In this document: positions 36,891 to 45,502 of the stretch, in pieces | Layout of the letters: each line of letters begins with the position of its first letter | Numbering within the stretch: position 1 is the stretch's first letter | From: Phycisphaerae bacterium | Lineage (GTDB): Bacteria > Planctomycetota > Phycisphaerae > JAJVII01 | Length of the DNA: 64,000 nucleotides | Assembly: GCA_022072085.1 (NCBI GenBank) | Contig: JAJVII010000034.1 | Location: 1-64,000 of the forward strand | Direction: 5' to 3' | Program-made: the position numbers and the translations under genes | Notes under the pieces: generated by a model | The model's database searches: none | The model's input: only the letters and a program-made list of their open reading frames with translations | What the model was told of the DNA's origin: nothing

Positions 36891-38198
36891 TCACTTTGCC
36901 GCCGCTGCCGGCTCGTCTTCGGGGATGCGGGGGATCGTGCCGTCGGCCAGGCGGTAGAGCATCTCGCCGGCCTTCTCGACGACCAGCACGCCCTCGGCTT
37001 CACGGTTGCGGTAGCTGTCGATGTCGATCGACGCCGGGTCCATGTAGCCGAGGTTCACCTGGCGGCAGCGGGCCTCGGGGATCCGCGTCGCGAGGATCAC
37101 GTTGCAGCGCGGCTGCTCGGTGTCGGTGGCCAGGTCGTATGTGCCGATGCCCTTGACGTGCGTCGAGTGGGCCATGATGCCGCGCGGCACGTCTGCGAAC
37201 TGATCCATCCGCTTGCGGAAGTAGTCGCGCGTGTGGTAGCCGATGCGGTCCAGCCATTTGCCGTGCGTGTAGCTGATTTCGTCGATGTGCGGGGCGTAGA
37301 TGATGAGGTCCGCGCCGTCAGCCAGCACCGGTTCGAGCTTGTACATCACCTTGCCGGCGGTCCAGATGTCGTCGTACATCGTCGGGGCCAGGCCCAGCAC
37401 GGTGTTGTAGGTGCGGTTCACGTAGATGATGTGCTTCTTGTCGCTCAGGTCGGCGGCGGCGGACCATGCCTCGCGCGTCGGGCCGATGTAGCAGCCGGCC
37501 AGTTTGCCGTAGTGAACGACCAGGGCGATGCACATCGTCGGCACGGTCAGCAGCGAGGCGGCCTTCTCGACCACCGCGCGGGTCACGGTGTCCTTGTGCC
37601 CGTTGATCATCGGGTTGGTCACCACCGCGCCCAGCCAGTGGAAGAAGTGGATGATCTCGTCGCCCGCGATGCCCGGGAACAGATACTTGTGCCCGCCCGA
37701 GAAGCCCACCACCTCGTGCGGGAAGACCGGCCCGAGGATGATGAGCTGGTCGTAGTCGAACACCCGCTTGTTCAGCGCGACGTCCACCTGCTCGCGGAAG
37801 AGCCCGCGGCTGATCCGCTCCATCTCGTCGGCGGAAATGCGGCCGATGCTGCGGAACGTGTCGGGGCGTTCCCACTCGTGGTTGAAGAACTTCACCTTGC
37901 GATACTTGCCCTCGTGCTCGGCCTGGCTGATCTCGACCCGCTGGAGGATCTTCTCGTAGGGCATCGCCGGGTGCGTGCCCAGGGCGATCATGTAGTCCAG
38001 CGCCGCGACCTTGTCGCCGATCCGCTCATAGAGCAGCCGGAAGAACAGCCCGACCGGGCAGGTCCGCGTGCCGTCGGGGATGACCACCAGCACGCGCTTG
38101 CCGTCGAGCTTGATCTTGCCGAACGCGTCGGCCATCACCTTGGCGGCTTCGGCGTCGGTCAAGTACTTGTCCTGGTATCCAAGCGAAGCGTAAAGCAT
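36891..38198 (-). CDS. LarA-like (DUF2088) nickel-racemase family protein
   Basis: Protein of 435 aa resembling lactate racemase LarA, which uses a nickel-pincer nucleotide bound to a lysine. VLVVIPDGTRTCP (37-49), GTHPAM with H76, and VFPHEVVGFSGGHKYLFPG with H161, H170 and K171 correspond to the family's cofactor and catalytic segments. ATG 38198 follows GAGGAG; the frame extends 15 codons further. No larB, larC or larE cofactor-synthesis genes are in the window. Relatives racemise or epimerise various 2-hydroxy acids, so the substrate is open. It lies between the hicBA remnant and pdxB. Confidence 0.85.
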   Translation of the reverse strand: MLYASLGYQDKYLTDAEAAKVMADAFGKIKLDGKRVLVVIPDGTRTCPVGLFFRLLYERIGDKVAALDYMIALGTHPAMPYEKILQRVEISQAEHEGKYRKVKFFNHEWERPDTFRSIGRISADEMERISRGLFREQVDVALNKRVFDYDQLIILGPVFPHEVVGFSGGHKYLFPGIAGDEIIHFFHWLGAVVTNPMINGHKDTVTRAVVEKAASLLTVPTMCIALVVHYGKLAGCYIGPTREAWSAAADLSDKKHIIYVNRTYNTVLGLAPTMYDDIWTAGKVMYKLEPVLADGADLIIYAPHIDEISYTHGKWLDRIGYHTRDYFRKRMDQFADVPRGIMAHSTHVKGIGTYDLATDTEQPRCNVILATRIPEARCRQVNLGYMDPASIDIDSYRNREAEGVLVVEKAGEMLYRLADGTIPRIPEDEPAAAAK

Positions 38199-38298
38199 GT
38201 CGGACTCCTCGGAGACGTCTATCCAATCAATTATATGGGGCAAGGCCTGGGAATAGCTATCCCTGGGCGTTAGGATCGTGCCGCGTCCGTCCTTCGGT

Positions 38299-39468
38299 TC
38301 AAACCATTGCGAACCCCAGGTCCGAGAGCATCCGCGCCGCCTCCGGACGGTCGCCGACCAGGCGGACCTTGTGGGCCGGGAACTCCCGCCGCGTGCCGTA
38401 GTTCTTCCGCAGCCCGTCGAAGTAGGCGCCCTGTTCGGCGGCCGGTCGGGCGGTCATCTCGCGCAGGCTCGCGTCGTCCCACTCGATGTCGTAGGCGTGG
38501 CGGACGGCCAGGGCGGCGATCTCCTGGTCGCTCAGGCCCGCGGTCTCGATCTCGACCAGCGGGTGCCGCGGGCCGGGCAGGTCGCCGGGAATCTGCCAGG
38601 TCGTCGCCAGCCCGAAGTGGTCGCAGGCGGCCCGGTAGATCATCATCGTTCCGGTCAGCTTGCCGTCGAAGCTGTAGCCGGCGATGTGCGGCGTGCCCAG
38701 CATCGCCCGCTCCAGCAACGCCAGGGCGATCGTGGGCTCGTTCTCCCAGGTGTCGACAACCAGGTCCAGCGGCGGCAGGTCGGCGGCGTGCCGGGCGGCC
38801 TGGGCGCCCAGCAGGTCGGCGGTCACCTGCACCGGCCCGCGCGAGCTGTTGATCAGCAGCGTCCGCGGCCCCAGCGTCGCCAGCAGGTCCGCGTCGATCA
38901 GGCCGACCGTCGCGTCCTCACCGTCAACCGTCAGCGGCACATGGAAAGTGACCGCGTCTGCCCGGCTGAGCAGGTCGGGCAGGGCGACGAAGCCTTCCGC
39001 CCCCTCGATCCGCGCACGCGGCGGGTCGTTGCAGAGCACGTTCATGCCCAGCGCCCGGGCCTTGGCGACGACCTTCACGCCGACGTGGCCGACCCCGACG
39101 ACGCCGAGCGTCGCGCCGGCCAGGTCGCGCCCGCGCCGCCCGGCCCAGACCAGCAGGGCCGCGGTGATGTACTCGGCGACGCTGTTGGCGTTGCTGCCCG
39201 GGGCCGAGGCGAAGCCGATGCCGCGGTCAGCCAGGCAGGCTTCGTCCACGTGGTCGGTGCCGATGGTGGCCGTCGCGACGAAACGGATCGGCGAATCGCC
39301 CAGCAGGGCCTCGTTGACCCGCGTGATGGAGCGGACCAGGAGAATGTCGGCGTGGGCGAGTTCGGCCGGCGTGATCCGTCGGCCGGGCAGCGTGCGAACC
39401 TGGCCGAGTGAGGCGAAGGCCTCGGTGACGAACGGGATGTTCTCATCGGCGACAATGTTGAGCGACAC
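38299..39468 (-). CDS. pdxB: Erythronate-4-phosphate dehydrogenase
   Basis: D-2-hydroxyacid dehydrogenase of 389 aa that oxidises 4-phosphoerythronate in the DXP-dependent pyridoxal phosphate route. The start [16 protein letters not shown] is the PdxB signature. [16 protein letters not shown] is the NAD motif; NSSRG, DTWENEP and [16 protein letters not shown] contain the Arg, Glu and His of the active site and the PdxB-specific TPHIAGYS. A PdxB-type C-terminal domain follows. Translation starts at GTG 39468 behind GGAGG. It is divergent from gnd. Confidence 0.92.
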   Translation of the reverse strand: MSLNIVADENIPFVTEAFASLGQVRTLPGRRITPAELAHADILLVRSITRVNEALLGDSPIRFVATATIGTDHVDEACLADRGIGFASAPGSNANSVAEYITAALLVWAGRRGRDLAGATLGVVGVGHVGVKVVAKARALGMNVLCNDPPRARIEGAEGFVALPDLLSRADAVTFHVPLTVDGEDATVGLIDADLLATLGPRTLLINSSRGPVQVTADLLGAQAARHAADLPPLDLVVDTWENEPTIALALLERAMLGTPHIAGYSFDGKLTGTMMIYRAACDHFGLATTWQIPGDLPGPRHPLVEIETAGLSDQEIAALAVRHAYDIEWDDASLREMTARPAAEQGAYFDGLRKNYGTRREFPAHKVRLVGDRPEAARMLSDLGFAMV

Positions 39469-39626
39469 GGGCAACCTCCGGTTTGCGGGGATTGTATCGG
39501 CTGGCGCGGTCGGCGGAAAGACGTGCCCCGGCCCGACCCGACGCTTGCCTCTTGAACCCCGCGGAGGCTCGGATACACTACGCGGTCTGTATTCCGGTCC
39601 GGCACGCCAAACGCACAGCATGGAGC

Positions 39627-41207
39627 ATGGCAATGGCCAAGAAAGCGAAGTCCAAGGTGAAGTCGAAGTCGAAGTCGAAGTCGAAGTCGAAGTCGAAGTC
39701 GAAGTCGAAATCAGCGCCGCGCAAGGCCGCCAAGGCCAAGTCGAAGCCCGCCAAAGGCGCCAAGGCCAAGGCCGTTAAGCCGCAGGCTGTGTTCGGCCTG
39801 ACCGGGCTGGCGGTGATGGGTCAGAACCTGGTCCTCAACGTCGCCGACCACGGCTTCCCGATCGCGGTTCACAACCGCACGACCGCGACGATGCAGGAGT
39901 TCGTCGCGAGCGAGGCGGCCAGGACCCGCCCGGCGGCGATCGTCGGCTGCGAGTCGATGGAGGACTTCGTGGCGGCCATCAAGCGGCCGCGCAAGATCAT
40001 GATCATGGTCAAGGCCGGCGCCGCCACCGATGCGGTGATCGACCAGCTCGTCCCGCTGCTGGACAAAGGCGACCTGCTGATCGACGGCGGCAACGCGTTG
40101 TTCACCGACACGATCCGCCGAAACAAGGCCCTGAACGAGAAGGGCCTCCTGTTCATCGGCACCGGCGTCTCCGGCGGCGAAGAGGGGGCGCGGTTCGGCC
40201 CGAGCATCATGCCCGGCGGGCAGCCCAACGCGTACAAGCTGGTGGCGGACATCTTCGCGAAGATTTCCGCCCAGGTCGGCGGGCAGCCCTGCTGCACCTA
40301 CATCGGCAGCGACGGGGCCGGGCACTACGTCAAGATGGTCCACAACGGCATCGAGTACGGCGACATGCAGCTCATCTGCGAAGCCTACTACATCATGGCC
40401 AACGTGCTGGGCATGAGCGCCGCCGAGATGGGCGAGGTCTTCGCCGAGTGGAACCGCGGCGACCTGAGCAGCTTCCTGATCGAGATTACCGCGGACATCC
40501 TGAGCAAGACCGACAGCGTGACCGGCAAGGCGCTGGTGGACGTGATCCTGGACACGGCCGGGCAGAAGGGCACGGGCAAGTGGACCAGCCAGAACGCCCT
40601 GGACCTCGGCGTGCCGGCTCCGACCGTGGCCGAGGCGGTCTTTGCCCGCTGCATCAGCGCGATCAAGGAACAGCGCGTCGCGGCCAGCACGCAACTGGCC
40701 GGTCCGCGCGTGGCCGCCTACGACGGCGACCGGGCCGAACTGATCCGGGCGATCCACGACGCCCTTTACGCCAGCAAGATATGCTCCTACGCCCAGGGCT
40801 TCCAGCTCATGGCCGAGGCGGCGCGGGAATACAAGTGGACCCTGGACTTCGGGGCGATTTCGATGATCTGGCGAGGCGGGTGCATCATCCGCGCCCAGTT
40901 CCTCCAGAAGATCAAGGACGCCTACGATCGCGATCCGAAGCTGGCCAACCTGCTGCTGGACCCCTATTTCAAGCAGATCGTCACCGACGCCCAGGCCAAC
41001 TGGCGGAAGGTCGTCGCCCTGTGCGCCGCCCGCGGCGTGCCGGCCCCGGCGTTCAGCTCGGCGCTGGCTTACTACGACAGCTACCGGACGGCCCGTCTGC
41101 CGGCGAACCTGCTCCAAGCCCAGCGCGACTACTTCGGCGCCCACACCTACGAGCGGACCGACCGGCCTCGGGGCGAGTTCTTCCACACCGAATGGCTGAA
41201 GATATGA
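39627..41207 (+). CDS. gnd: 6-phosphogluconate dehydrogenase with Lys/Ser-repeat extension
   Basis: Oxidative decarboxylation of 6-phosphogluconate to ribulose-5-phosphate with NADP, pentose phosphate pathway, 526 aa. The enzyme proper starts near residue 52: [20 protein letters not shown] (Rossmann), [44 protein letters not shown] (catalytic Lys) and [14 protein letters not shown]. All active-site segments are intact. Ahead of it are about 50 residues of Lys/Ser/Ala low complexity encoded by a hexanucleotide repeat. This is unusual, as the family normally starts at the Rossmann strand. ATG 39627 (or 39633) is the start. A GC-rich terminator follows. Confidence 0.95.
   Translation: MAMAKKAKSKVKSKSKSKSKSKSKSKSKSAPRKAAKAKSKPAKGAKAKAVKPQAVFGLTGLAVMGQNLVLNVADHGFPIAVHNRTTATMQEFVASEAARTRPAAIVGCESMEDFVAAIKRPRKIMIMVKAGAATDAVIDQLVPLLDKGDLLIDGGNALFTDTIRRNKALNEKGLLFIGTGVSGGEEGARFGPSIMPGGQPNAYKLVADIFAKISAQVGGQPCCTYIGSDGAGHYVKMVHNGIEYGDMQLICEAYYIMANVLGMSAAEMGEVFAEWNRGDLSSFLIEITADILSKTDSVTGKALVDVILDTAGQKGTGKWTSQNALDLGVPAPTVAEAVFARCISAIKEQRVAASTQLAGPRVAAYDGDRAELIRAIHDALYASKICSYAQGFQLMAEAAREYKWTLDFGAISMIWRGGCIIRAQFLQKIKDAYDRDPKLANLLLDPYFKQIVTDAQANWRKVVALCAARGVPAPAFSSALAYYDSYRTARLPANLLQAQRDYFGAHTYERTDRPRGEFFHTEWLKI
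39660..39707 (+). repeat. (AAGTCG)8 hexanucleotide microsatellite in gnd
   Basis: Eight perfect copies of AAGTCG encode a (Lys-Ser) run, followed by one degenerate copy. Length change in units of six keeps the frame, so slippage would vary only the tail length of the Gnd extension. Confidence 0.95.
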
Positions 41208-41238
41208 GTGCGTCCGTGATCGCGTGACCGACGACAAA

Positions 41239-41276
41239 GAAAGCCCGGGGCAGAAACGCCCCGGGCTTTTCGTTTT
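41239..41276. terminator. Bidirectional intrinsic terminator
   Basis: Stem AAGCCCGGGGC / GCCCCGGGCTT (loop AGAAAC) is followed by TTCGTTTT on the plus strand and has an A-rich left flank (acaaaga), giving a U-rich run on the minus strand. It lies between the convergent gnd and PEP-CTERM genes and should end both transcripts. Confidence 0.9.
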
Positions 41277-41298
41277 ACTGCGCAAGTGCGCTTGCGGC

Positions 41299-42549
41299 TC
41301 AGGCCGAGCGCCGCCGCCGACGGCTGGCGGCCAGGCCGATGCCGCCCAGGGCCAGCAGGCCCAGCGTTGCGGGTTCGGGGACGGCGACGGTCAGCGGCTC
41401 GAGCACGAAGATGCGGGCGGCGCCATTGGAGATATAGAGCAGGTCTTGCGACGGGCTGTTCGGATCGGGCGCGAAGACCAGGCCGGCAGCGTCGGTCAGG
41501 CTGGTGCTGGCGCTGCCGCTGCTGAAGGTGAAGGTCTGGTAGAGATTCGCGTCGCTGCTGACGTCCACCTGCTGCCAGGCGCCGGTGGACCAGTCGGTGA
41601 TCTCGACGGCCGAAAGGTAGACGTTGCTGTCGCCGGCGCCAGCCGTCAGAAAGAAGACGTACTGTCCGTCGCTGAACCAGGACTTGAAGACGTCGCCGAC
41701 GCCGGAGACCAAGCCGTCCAGTTGGGTGCTGCTCATGAAGAAGGACGCGCTGATCTTGGAGCGGCTACCGTAGTCCTGCATGGGATCAGCGCCGTCGGTC
41801 CGCGGGCCGAGGACGGCGAAGCCCGCGCCCCACTGATTGGGGCTGGTGTAGAAGTTGCCCCAGTCCAGCACATAAATCTTCTCACCGACGGTGCCGGGGT
41901 CGGTCGTCTTGAGGTAGAGCCCGCCCTTCTTGTTGTAGCCGGAGGAGCCCCAGGTGTCGTTGCCGGAACTGGTGATCATCGCCCCCAGTCCGTCCGCGGC
42001 AGTGCTGCCGTCCGGATAGACCAGGAACTGATTGTAGGTCGCGCTGCCGGAGACGGCGTCGCGCGGGCCCCATTCCTGGTAAGCGCCGGAGGAACCGCCG
42101 GTCGGGAACACCCAGGCGTCGTCCAGGTTCATCAGCCCGGTCGGCGGGAAAACCCGCACGACGGTGGCCCCCTCCACGGACGCCTTGCGCCCGTCGTCCT
42201 TGGGGTTCAGGTTGTTGCCGGCATTAATTACCTCGACCAGAGCATTCTGCCCCTGGTAGTCGTCGTATGGGGTGACCAGATTGCGGCTATAGAATCTGAT
42301 CGACGCGCTGTAGGTGCTGGGCTGGCCGTAGACGGCCAGATACTGGTGGCCCGCGCCGGCCCCGGTGTCGACGGGGTTGGGGTTGGTCAGCGCAAGATTG
42401 TTGCTGTAGGCCAGATTGTACCCCGCAATCACGCCCGGCTTGCCGTCCACCAGCTTGAAGGTGTAGTCCGGGATCACCGGCGCCGCCAAAGACGGGACGA
42501 CAAGGATCGCGATCGCGGCCAGCGTCAGCGGAATGGCGAGCTTGCTCAT
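41299..42549 (-). CDS. PEP-CTERM sorting-signal protein
   Basis: Exported protein of 416 aa. An N-terminal signal (MSKLAIPLTLAAIAILVVPSLAA) is followed by a beta-rich body with no domain I recognise. From residue 390 comes VPEPATLGLLALGGIGLAAS, then an Arg cluster, the complete PEP-CTERM tripartite signal (PEP, hydrophobic helix, basic end) recognised by exosortase. It should be cleaved and anchored to the cell surface or exopolysaccharide. No exosortase gene is in the window. Expression is predicted to depend on sigma-54 because of the consensus promoter 62-77 nt upstream of the ATG. Confidence 0.9.
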   Translation of the reverse strand: MSKLAIPLTLAAIAILVVPSLAAPVIPDYTFKLVDGKPGVIAGYNLAYSNNLALTNPNPVDTGAGAGHQYLAVYGQPSTYSASIRFYSRNLVTPYDDYQGQNALVEVINAGNNLNPKDDGRKASVEGATVVRVFPPTGLMNLDDAWVFPTGGSSGAYQEWGPRDAVSGSATYNQFLVYPDGSTAADGLGAMITSSGNDTWGSSGYNKKGGLYLKTTDPGTVGEKIYVLDWGNFYTSPNQWGAGFAVLGPRTDGADPMQDYGSRSKISASFFMSSTQLDGLVSGVGDVFKSWFSDGQYVFFLTAGAGDSNVYLSAVEITDWSTGAWQQVDVSSDANLYQTFTFSSGSASTSLTDAAGLVFAPDPNSPSQDLLYISNGAARIFVLEPLTVAVPEPATLGLLALGGIGLAASRRRRRSA

Positions 42550-42610
42550 CGAGGGTCTCCTTCTCCGCTACGGTCTCTCTCGTTGTGCCAGAACCCGCAC
42601 AATCCTACTG

Positions 42611-42626
42611 TGCAAACGCCGTGCCA
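42611..42626 (-). promoter_or_regulatory. Sigma-54 (-24/-12) promoter of the PEP-CTERM gene
   Basis: The minus strand reads TGGCACG-GCGT-TTGCA, a full match to the RpoN consensus. The start is predicted near 42600, leaving a leader of about 51 nt. It differs from the site at 4712-4727 only within the spacer. In Zoogloea, PEP-CTERM expression is known to need RpoN with the PrsK/PrsR system, so the arrangement has precedent. Confidence 0.88.
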
Positions 42627-42724
42627 CGAAAGACCATTCCCCGCGGGGGAATGTGTAAGTACCGTTAGTGGCACGGGCTACGAAAGAATATTTCTGTTGG
42701 GGTAAGCTCTGTCAAATTCAGCGA

Positions 42725-42779
42725 ATGTTGAGTTTCAGCAACATCTTGCGACCCCATGTTGCAGCACGGCAACATGGGG
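42725..42779. promoter_or_regulatory. Tandem dyads, likely activator-binding (enhancer) sites
   Basis: Two dyads share TGTTG/CAACA arms. One is ATGTTG-N8-CAACAT (42725-42744). The other is CCCCATGTTGC-N6-GCAACATGGGG (42752-42779, 11 perfect pairs). Their centres are 31 bp apart, about three helical turns, and 109-140 nt upstream of the -24 element. This is standard geometry for an NtrC-family enhancer. The surrounding 42550-42951 gap has no gene. Confidence 0.65.
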
Positions 42780-42951
42780 GAGACACTTGGCTGGGGAGGC
42801 ACGGCGGGTGGAGAGCGAATCTGTGGGTCGCCGCCTGGGCCTGCGCCCGGATGGCCTGACCGCGACGCCCGCTTCACATGGATAATGCACGCGCTGCCGC
42901 CGGGGATGGCCGCTACAATGGCCCCCTTCGTCGTTGCAGCCGGAGAGCCCG

Positions 42952-43863
42952 ATGGCCTACGTCGTCTTCACGCTGGTCAGCCTCATCTGGGGGGCCAGTT
43001 TCATCCTGATGAAGCGGGGGGAACTCTGCCTGACGCCGGTGACCATCGCGGCCGCCCGCGTGGCCGGCGGAGCCGCCGTGCTGGCCCTGATCTGGTGGCT
43101 TGGCCGGGGCGGCCGAATCGCCCGCCGCGACCTGCCGCCGATCCTCGTCGTCGTGCTGGCCGGCTACGCCTATCCGTTCGTCGCCCAGCCGATGGTGATC
43201 CGCGCCCTGGACAGCAGCTTCGCCGGCATGATGGTCACGGGCGTGCCGTTGATGACCATCCTGCTGTCGGCGCCGATGCTCGGCGTGCTGCCCAGCCGGC
43301 GGCAGTTGATCGGCGTGCTGGGCGGGCTGCTGTTCTTCGGGCTGATCCTCTACGACCGGGGCGCCCGGCCTGGCGGCTCGCCGCTCTATATCCTCGTCGG
43401 CGCACTGGTGCCGGTCTGCTACGCGATCAGCAATACCTACATCCGCCGCCGGTTTGTGCACGTCTCGCCGCTGGTGCTGACCTGTCTGGCGCTGTCGGGG
43501 GCGGCGGTGCTGTTCGCGCCGTTCGCGGCCGCTCATCCGCTGCGGGCTGGCTACCTCCGCGCCGACCTGCCGCTGAGCGTCGGGGCGATCCTGGTCCTGG
43601 GGGTCGTGGGGACGGGGCTGGCCCAGTTCATGTTCTATCGCCTGATCCGCGACCACGGGCCGCTGTTCGCCGGGATGGTGACCTACCTGATTCCCGTCAC
43701 GGCCGTGGCCATCGGCTGGCTGGACGGCGAGCGGGTCACGCCGCTGCAACTGTTCAGTCTCTGCGGCGTGCTGGCGATGGTGATCGTCGTCCAGTGGGGC
43801 GGGGCAGGCGGCCGATCTACGCGGCCGATCAGCAAGCCGATCCTCAAAGTGAAGACGGATTGA
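42952..43863 (+). CDS. EamA/DMT-family transporter
   Basis: Membrane protein of 303 aa with about ten helices in two EamA repeats (about 1-130 and 145-285). Family-type features are LIWGASFILMK at the start, the repeat-boundary glycine-rich helices, and GTGLAQFMFYRLIRDHGPLFAGMVTYLIPVTAVAIGW in the second repeat. It is probably an exporter of amino acids or metabolites in the cytoplasmic membrane. Substrate not predictable. ATG 42952 follows GGAGAG. Its stop lies 27 nt from that of the convergent TSCPD gene, with a short stem between. Confidence 0.88.
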   Translation: MAYVVFTLVSLIWGASFILMKRGELCLTPVTIAAARVAGGAAVLALIWWLGRGGRIARRDLPPILVVVLAGYAYPFVAQPMVIRALDSSFAGMMVTGVPLMTILLSAPMLGVLPSRRQLIGVLGGLLFFGLILYDRGARPGGSPLYILVGALVPVCYAISNTYIRRRFVHVSPLVLTCLALSGAAVLFAPFAAAHPLRAGYLRADLPLSVGAILVLGVVGTGLAQFMFYRLIRDHGPLFAGMVTYLIPVTAVAIGWLDGERVTPLQLFSLCGVLAMVIVVQWGGAGGRSTRPISKPILKVKTD

Positions 43864-43887
43864 CGCTGCCGGCGGCGCCGAAGGGCG

Positions 43888-44190
43888 TCAGCGAATCTGG
43901 CTGAGGCATTGCCCCAGCGCCTGGCCGCAGGAGCAGGGCCGCGTGCAGGCGGCGTTGGCCAGGGCGTCCACGTCGATCTCGCGGACCAGGCGGCCGCGCG
44001 TCAGGGCGACGATCGTCCGGGGGTGGCCCTTGCAGCCCATCTCCTTGCCGTCCGGTTTGAGACTGGCGGCGATCTCGATGTCGATCACCCGCGGCCCGGC
44101 CTCGGTGGCCTCGGTTCGGACGATCCACTTCTGTTTGCAGGTCCGGTCGGGATTGAACTCGAACTCATGGCTCTGAACGTGGCTGCTCAT
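43888..44190 (-). CDS. TSCPD-like domain protein
   Basis: Small cytosolic protein of 100 aa. The second half (GCKGHPRTIVALTRGRLVREIDVD, then CTRPCSCGQALGQCL) resembles TSCPD domains, cysteine-rich zinc or iron-binding modules found alone or at the end of vitamin-B12-dependent ribonucleotide reductases. Cys residues at about 18, 53, 82, 86, 88 and 95 could bind metal. The N-terminal 45 residues form a beta meander. Role unknown. Confidence 0.6.
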   Translation of the reverse strand: MSSHVQSHEFEFNPDRTCKQKWIVRTEATEAGPRVIDIEIAASLKPDGKEMGCKGHPRTIVALTRGRLVREIDVDALANAACTRPCSCGQALGQCLSQIR

Positions 44191-44231
44191 CGGGGCCTCC
44201 CTGAATCAACGCTGGAAGTGACTCTTCAAGT

Positions 44232-45413
44232 TCAAATCCACGGCGGGGGACTCCCCGGGCGCTCGGGGGCGGATCGGCCCAGCAGGTGGCGGCTGATGAC
44301 CATGCGCATGATCTCGCTGGTTCCCTGGCCGATCTCCATGAACTTCGCGTCGCGCATCCGCCGCTCCACCGCCATGTCCTTGAGGTAGCCGTATCCGCCG
44401 TGAATCTGGACGGCGCCGGTGCAGACGGCGACGGCCGTCTCGGCGGCGAAGACCTTGGCCTGCGCCGATTCCCGCGTGCTCGTGCGTCCGGCGTCCTGGA
44501 GCGCGGCGGCCCGGCGGACCAGCAGGCGGGCGGCGTCGATACGCGTGCTCATGTCGGCGAGTTGGAAACGAATGGCCTGGAAGTGCGACAGCGGATGGCC
44601 GAACTGCTCGCGGCTCTGCGTGTAGCGGAGGGCGTCGGCCAGCGACCCGACGGCCAGTCCGACGGCGATCGCGGCGAAGCTGATGCGGGCGCGGTCGAGG
44701 ATCCGCAGGGCGTCCAGGAAGCCCTCATTCAGTCGGCCCAGCAGCGTCTCGCTGCCGACGTGCATGTTCTCCAGCGTCAGCGGAACCGTGTCGCTGGCGC
44801 GCATGCCCATCTTGTCTTCTTTGGGTCCGACGAGCAGGCCGTCGGTATTGCGCGGAACGATGAACGCCGAGATGCCCCGGTGCGGGTGCTGCGGGTCGGT
44901 CAGCGCGAACAGCACATAGAGGCCCGCGCGGTGGCCGTTGGTGATGAACTGCTTGAAGCCGTTGAGCACGAAGCCGCCCTCGACGGCCGCCGCCCGCGTC
45001 TGGATGTTGCCCGCGTCCGAGCCCACCTTCGGCTCGGTCAACGCCCAGGCGCCGATGACCTGGCCGCTGGCCAGCTTCGGCAGCCACGTCCGCTTCTGCT
45101 CCTCGTCGCCGGCAGCCGAAATCTGGCCGCAGACCAGGGCGTTGTGGTTGGACACCGCCAGCGCGACCGACGCGTCGACCCGGGCCAGTTCCTCGCTGAC
45201 GACGGTCATGGCCGTCAGGTTCATCCCCGCGCCGCCGTAGGCCGGGTCGACCATCACCCCCAGCAGGCCGAGCGAGGCGAGTTCCTCGAACAGTTCGTCG
45301 GGCAGGCTGGCAGCGCGGTCCCATGCGCGGACGTGCGGTGCGATACGCCGCGAGGCGAAGTCGCGCACGACTTCGGCCAGATGCTGTTGAGTGGAATCCA
45401 GTTCGAATGTCAT
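44232..45413 (-). CDS. Acyl-CoA dehydrogenase with Gln at the catalytic base
   Basis: Member of the acyl-CoA dehydrogenase flavoprotein family, 393 aa, with FAD and substrate motifs WALTEPKVGSDAGNIQT (about 124-140), FITNGHRAGLYVLFA, REQFGHPLSHFQAIRFQLADM and QIHGGYGYLKD. The C-terminal motif reads KFMEIGQGTSEIMRMVI; the residue normally Glu in YEGTSEI is Gln363. The alternative Glu position of isovaleryl-CoA dehydrogenases (LDLERL) is LDRARI here, also not acidic. Dehydrogenation may be impaired or use another base. ATG 45413 follows AGGAG. The gene is monocistronic by spacing. Confidence 0.88.
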   Translation of the reverse strand: MTFELDSTQQHLAEVVRDFASRRIAPHVRAWDRAASLPDELFEELASLGLLGVMVDPAYGGAGMNLTAMTVVSEELARVDASVALAVSNHNALVCGQISAAGDEEQKRTWLPKLASGQVIGAWALTEPKVGSDAGNIQTRAAAVEGGFVLNGFKQFITNGHRAGLYVLFALTDPQHPHRGISAFIVPRNTDGLLVGPKEDKMGMRASDTVPLTLENMHVGSETLLGRLNEGFLDALRILDRARISFAAIAVGLAVGSLADALRYTQSREQFGHPLSHFQAIRFQLADMSTRIDAARLLVRRAAALQDAGRTSTRESAQAKVFAAETAVAVCTGAVQIHGGYGYLKDMAVERRMRDAKFMEIGQGTSEIMRMVISRHLLGRSAPERPGSPPPWI

Positions 45414-45502
45414 GTCGTGGGCTCCTGATGCCGCAACGGGAATGTCGCATATCGGCGTGGATTTGTAAAGACGCGAACGCGGGGGCGGCGGCGAGTTCAG
45501 GT

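Noticed and set aside
43861-43890. Stem TGACGC/GCGTCA between the convergent transporter and TSCPD genes as a terminator
   Set aside because: Six pairs with a long loop and no T tract on either strand; it overlaps both stop codons and may be chance.
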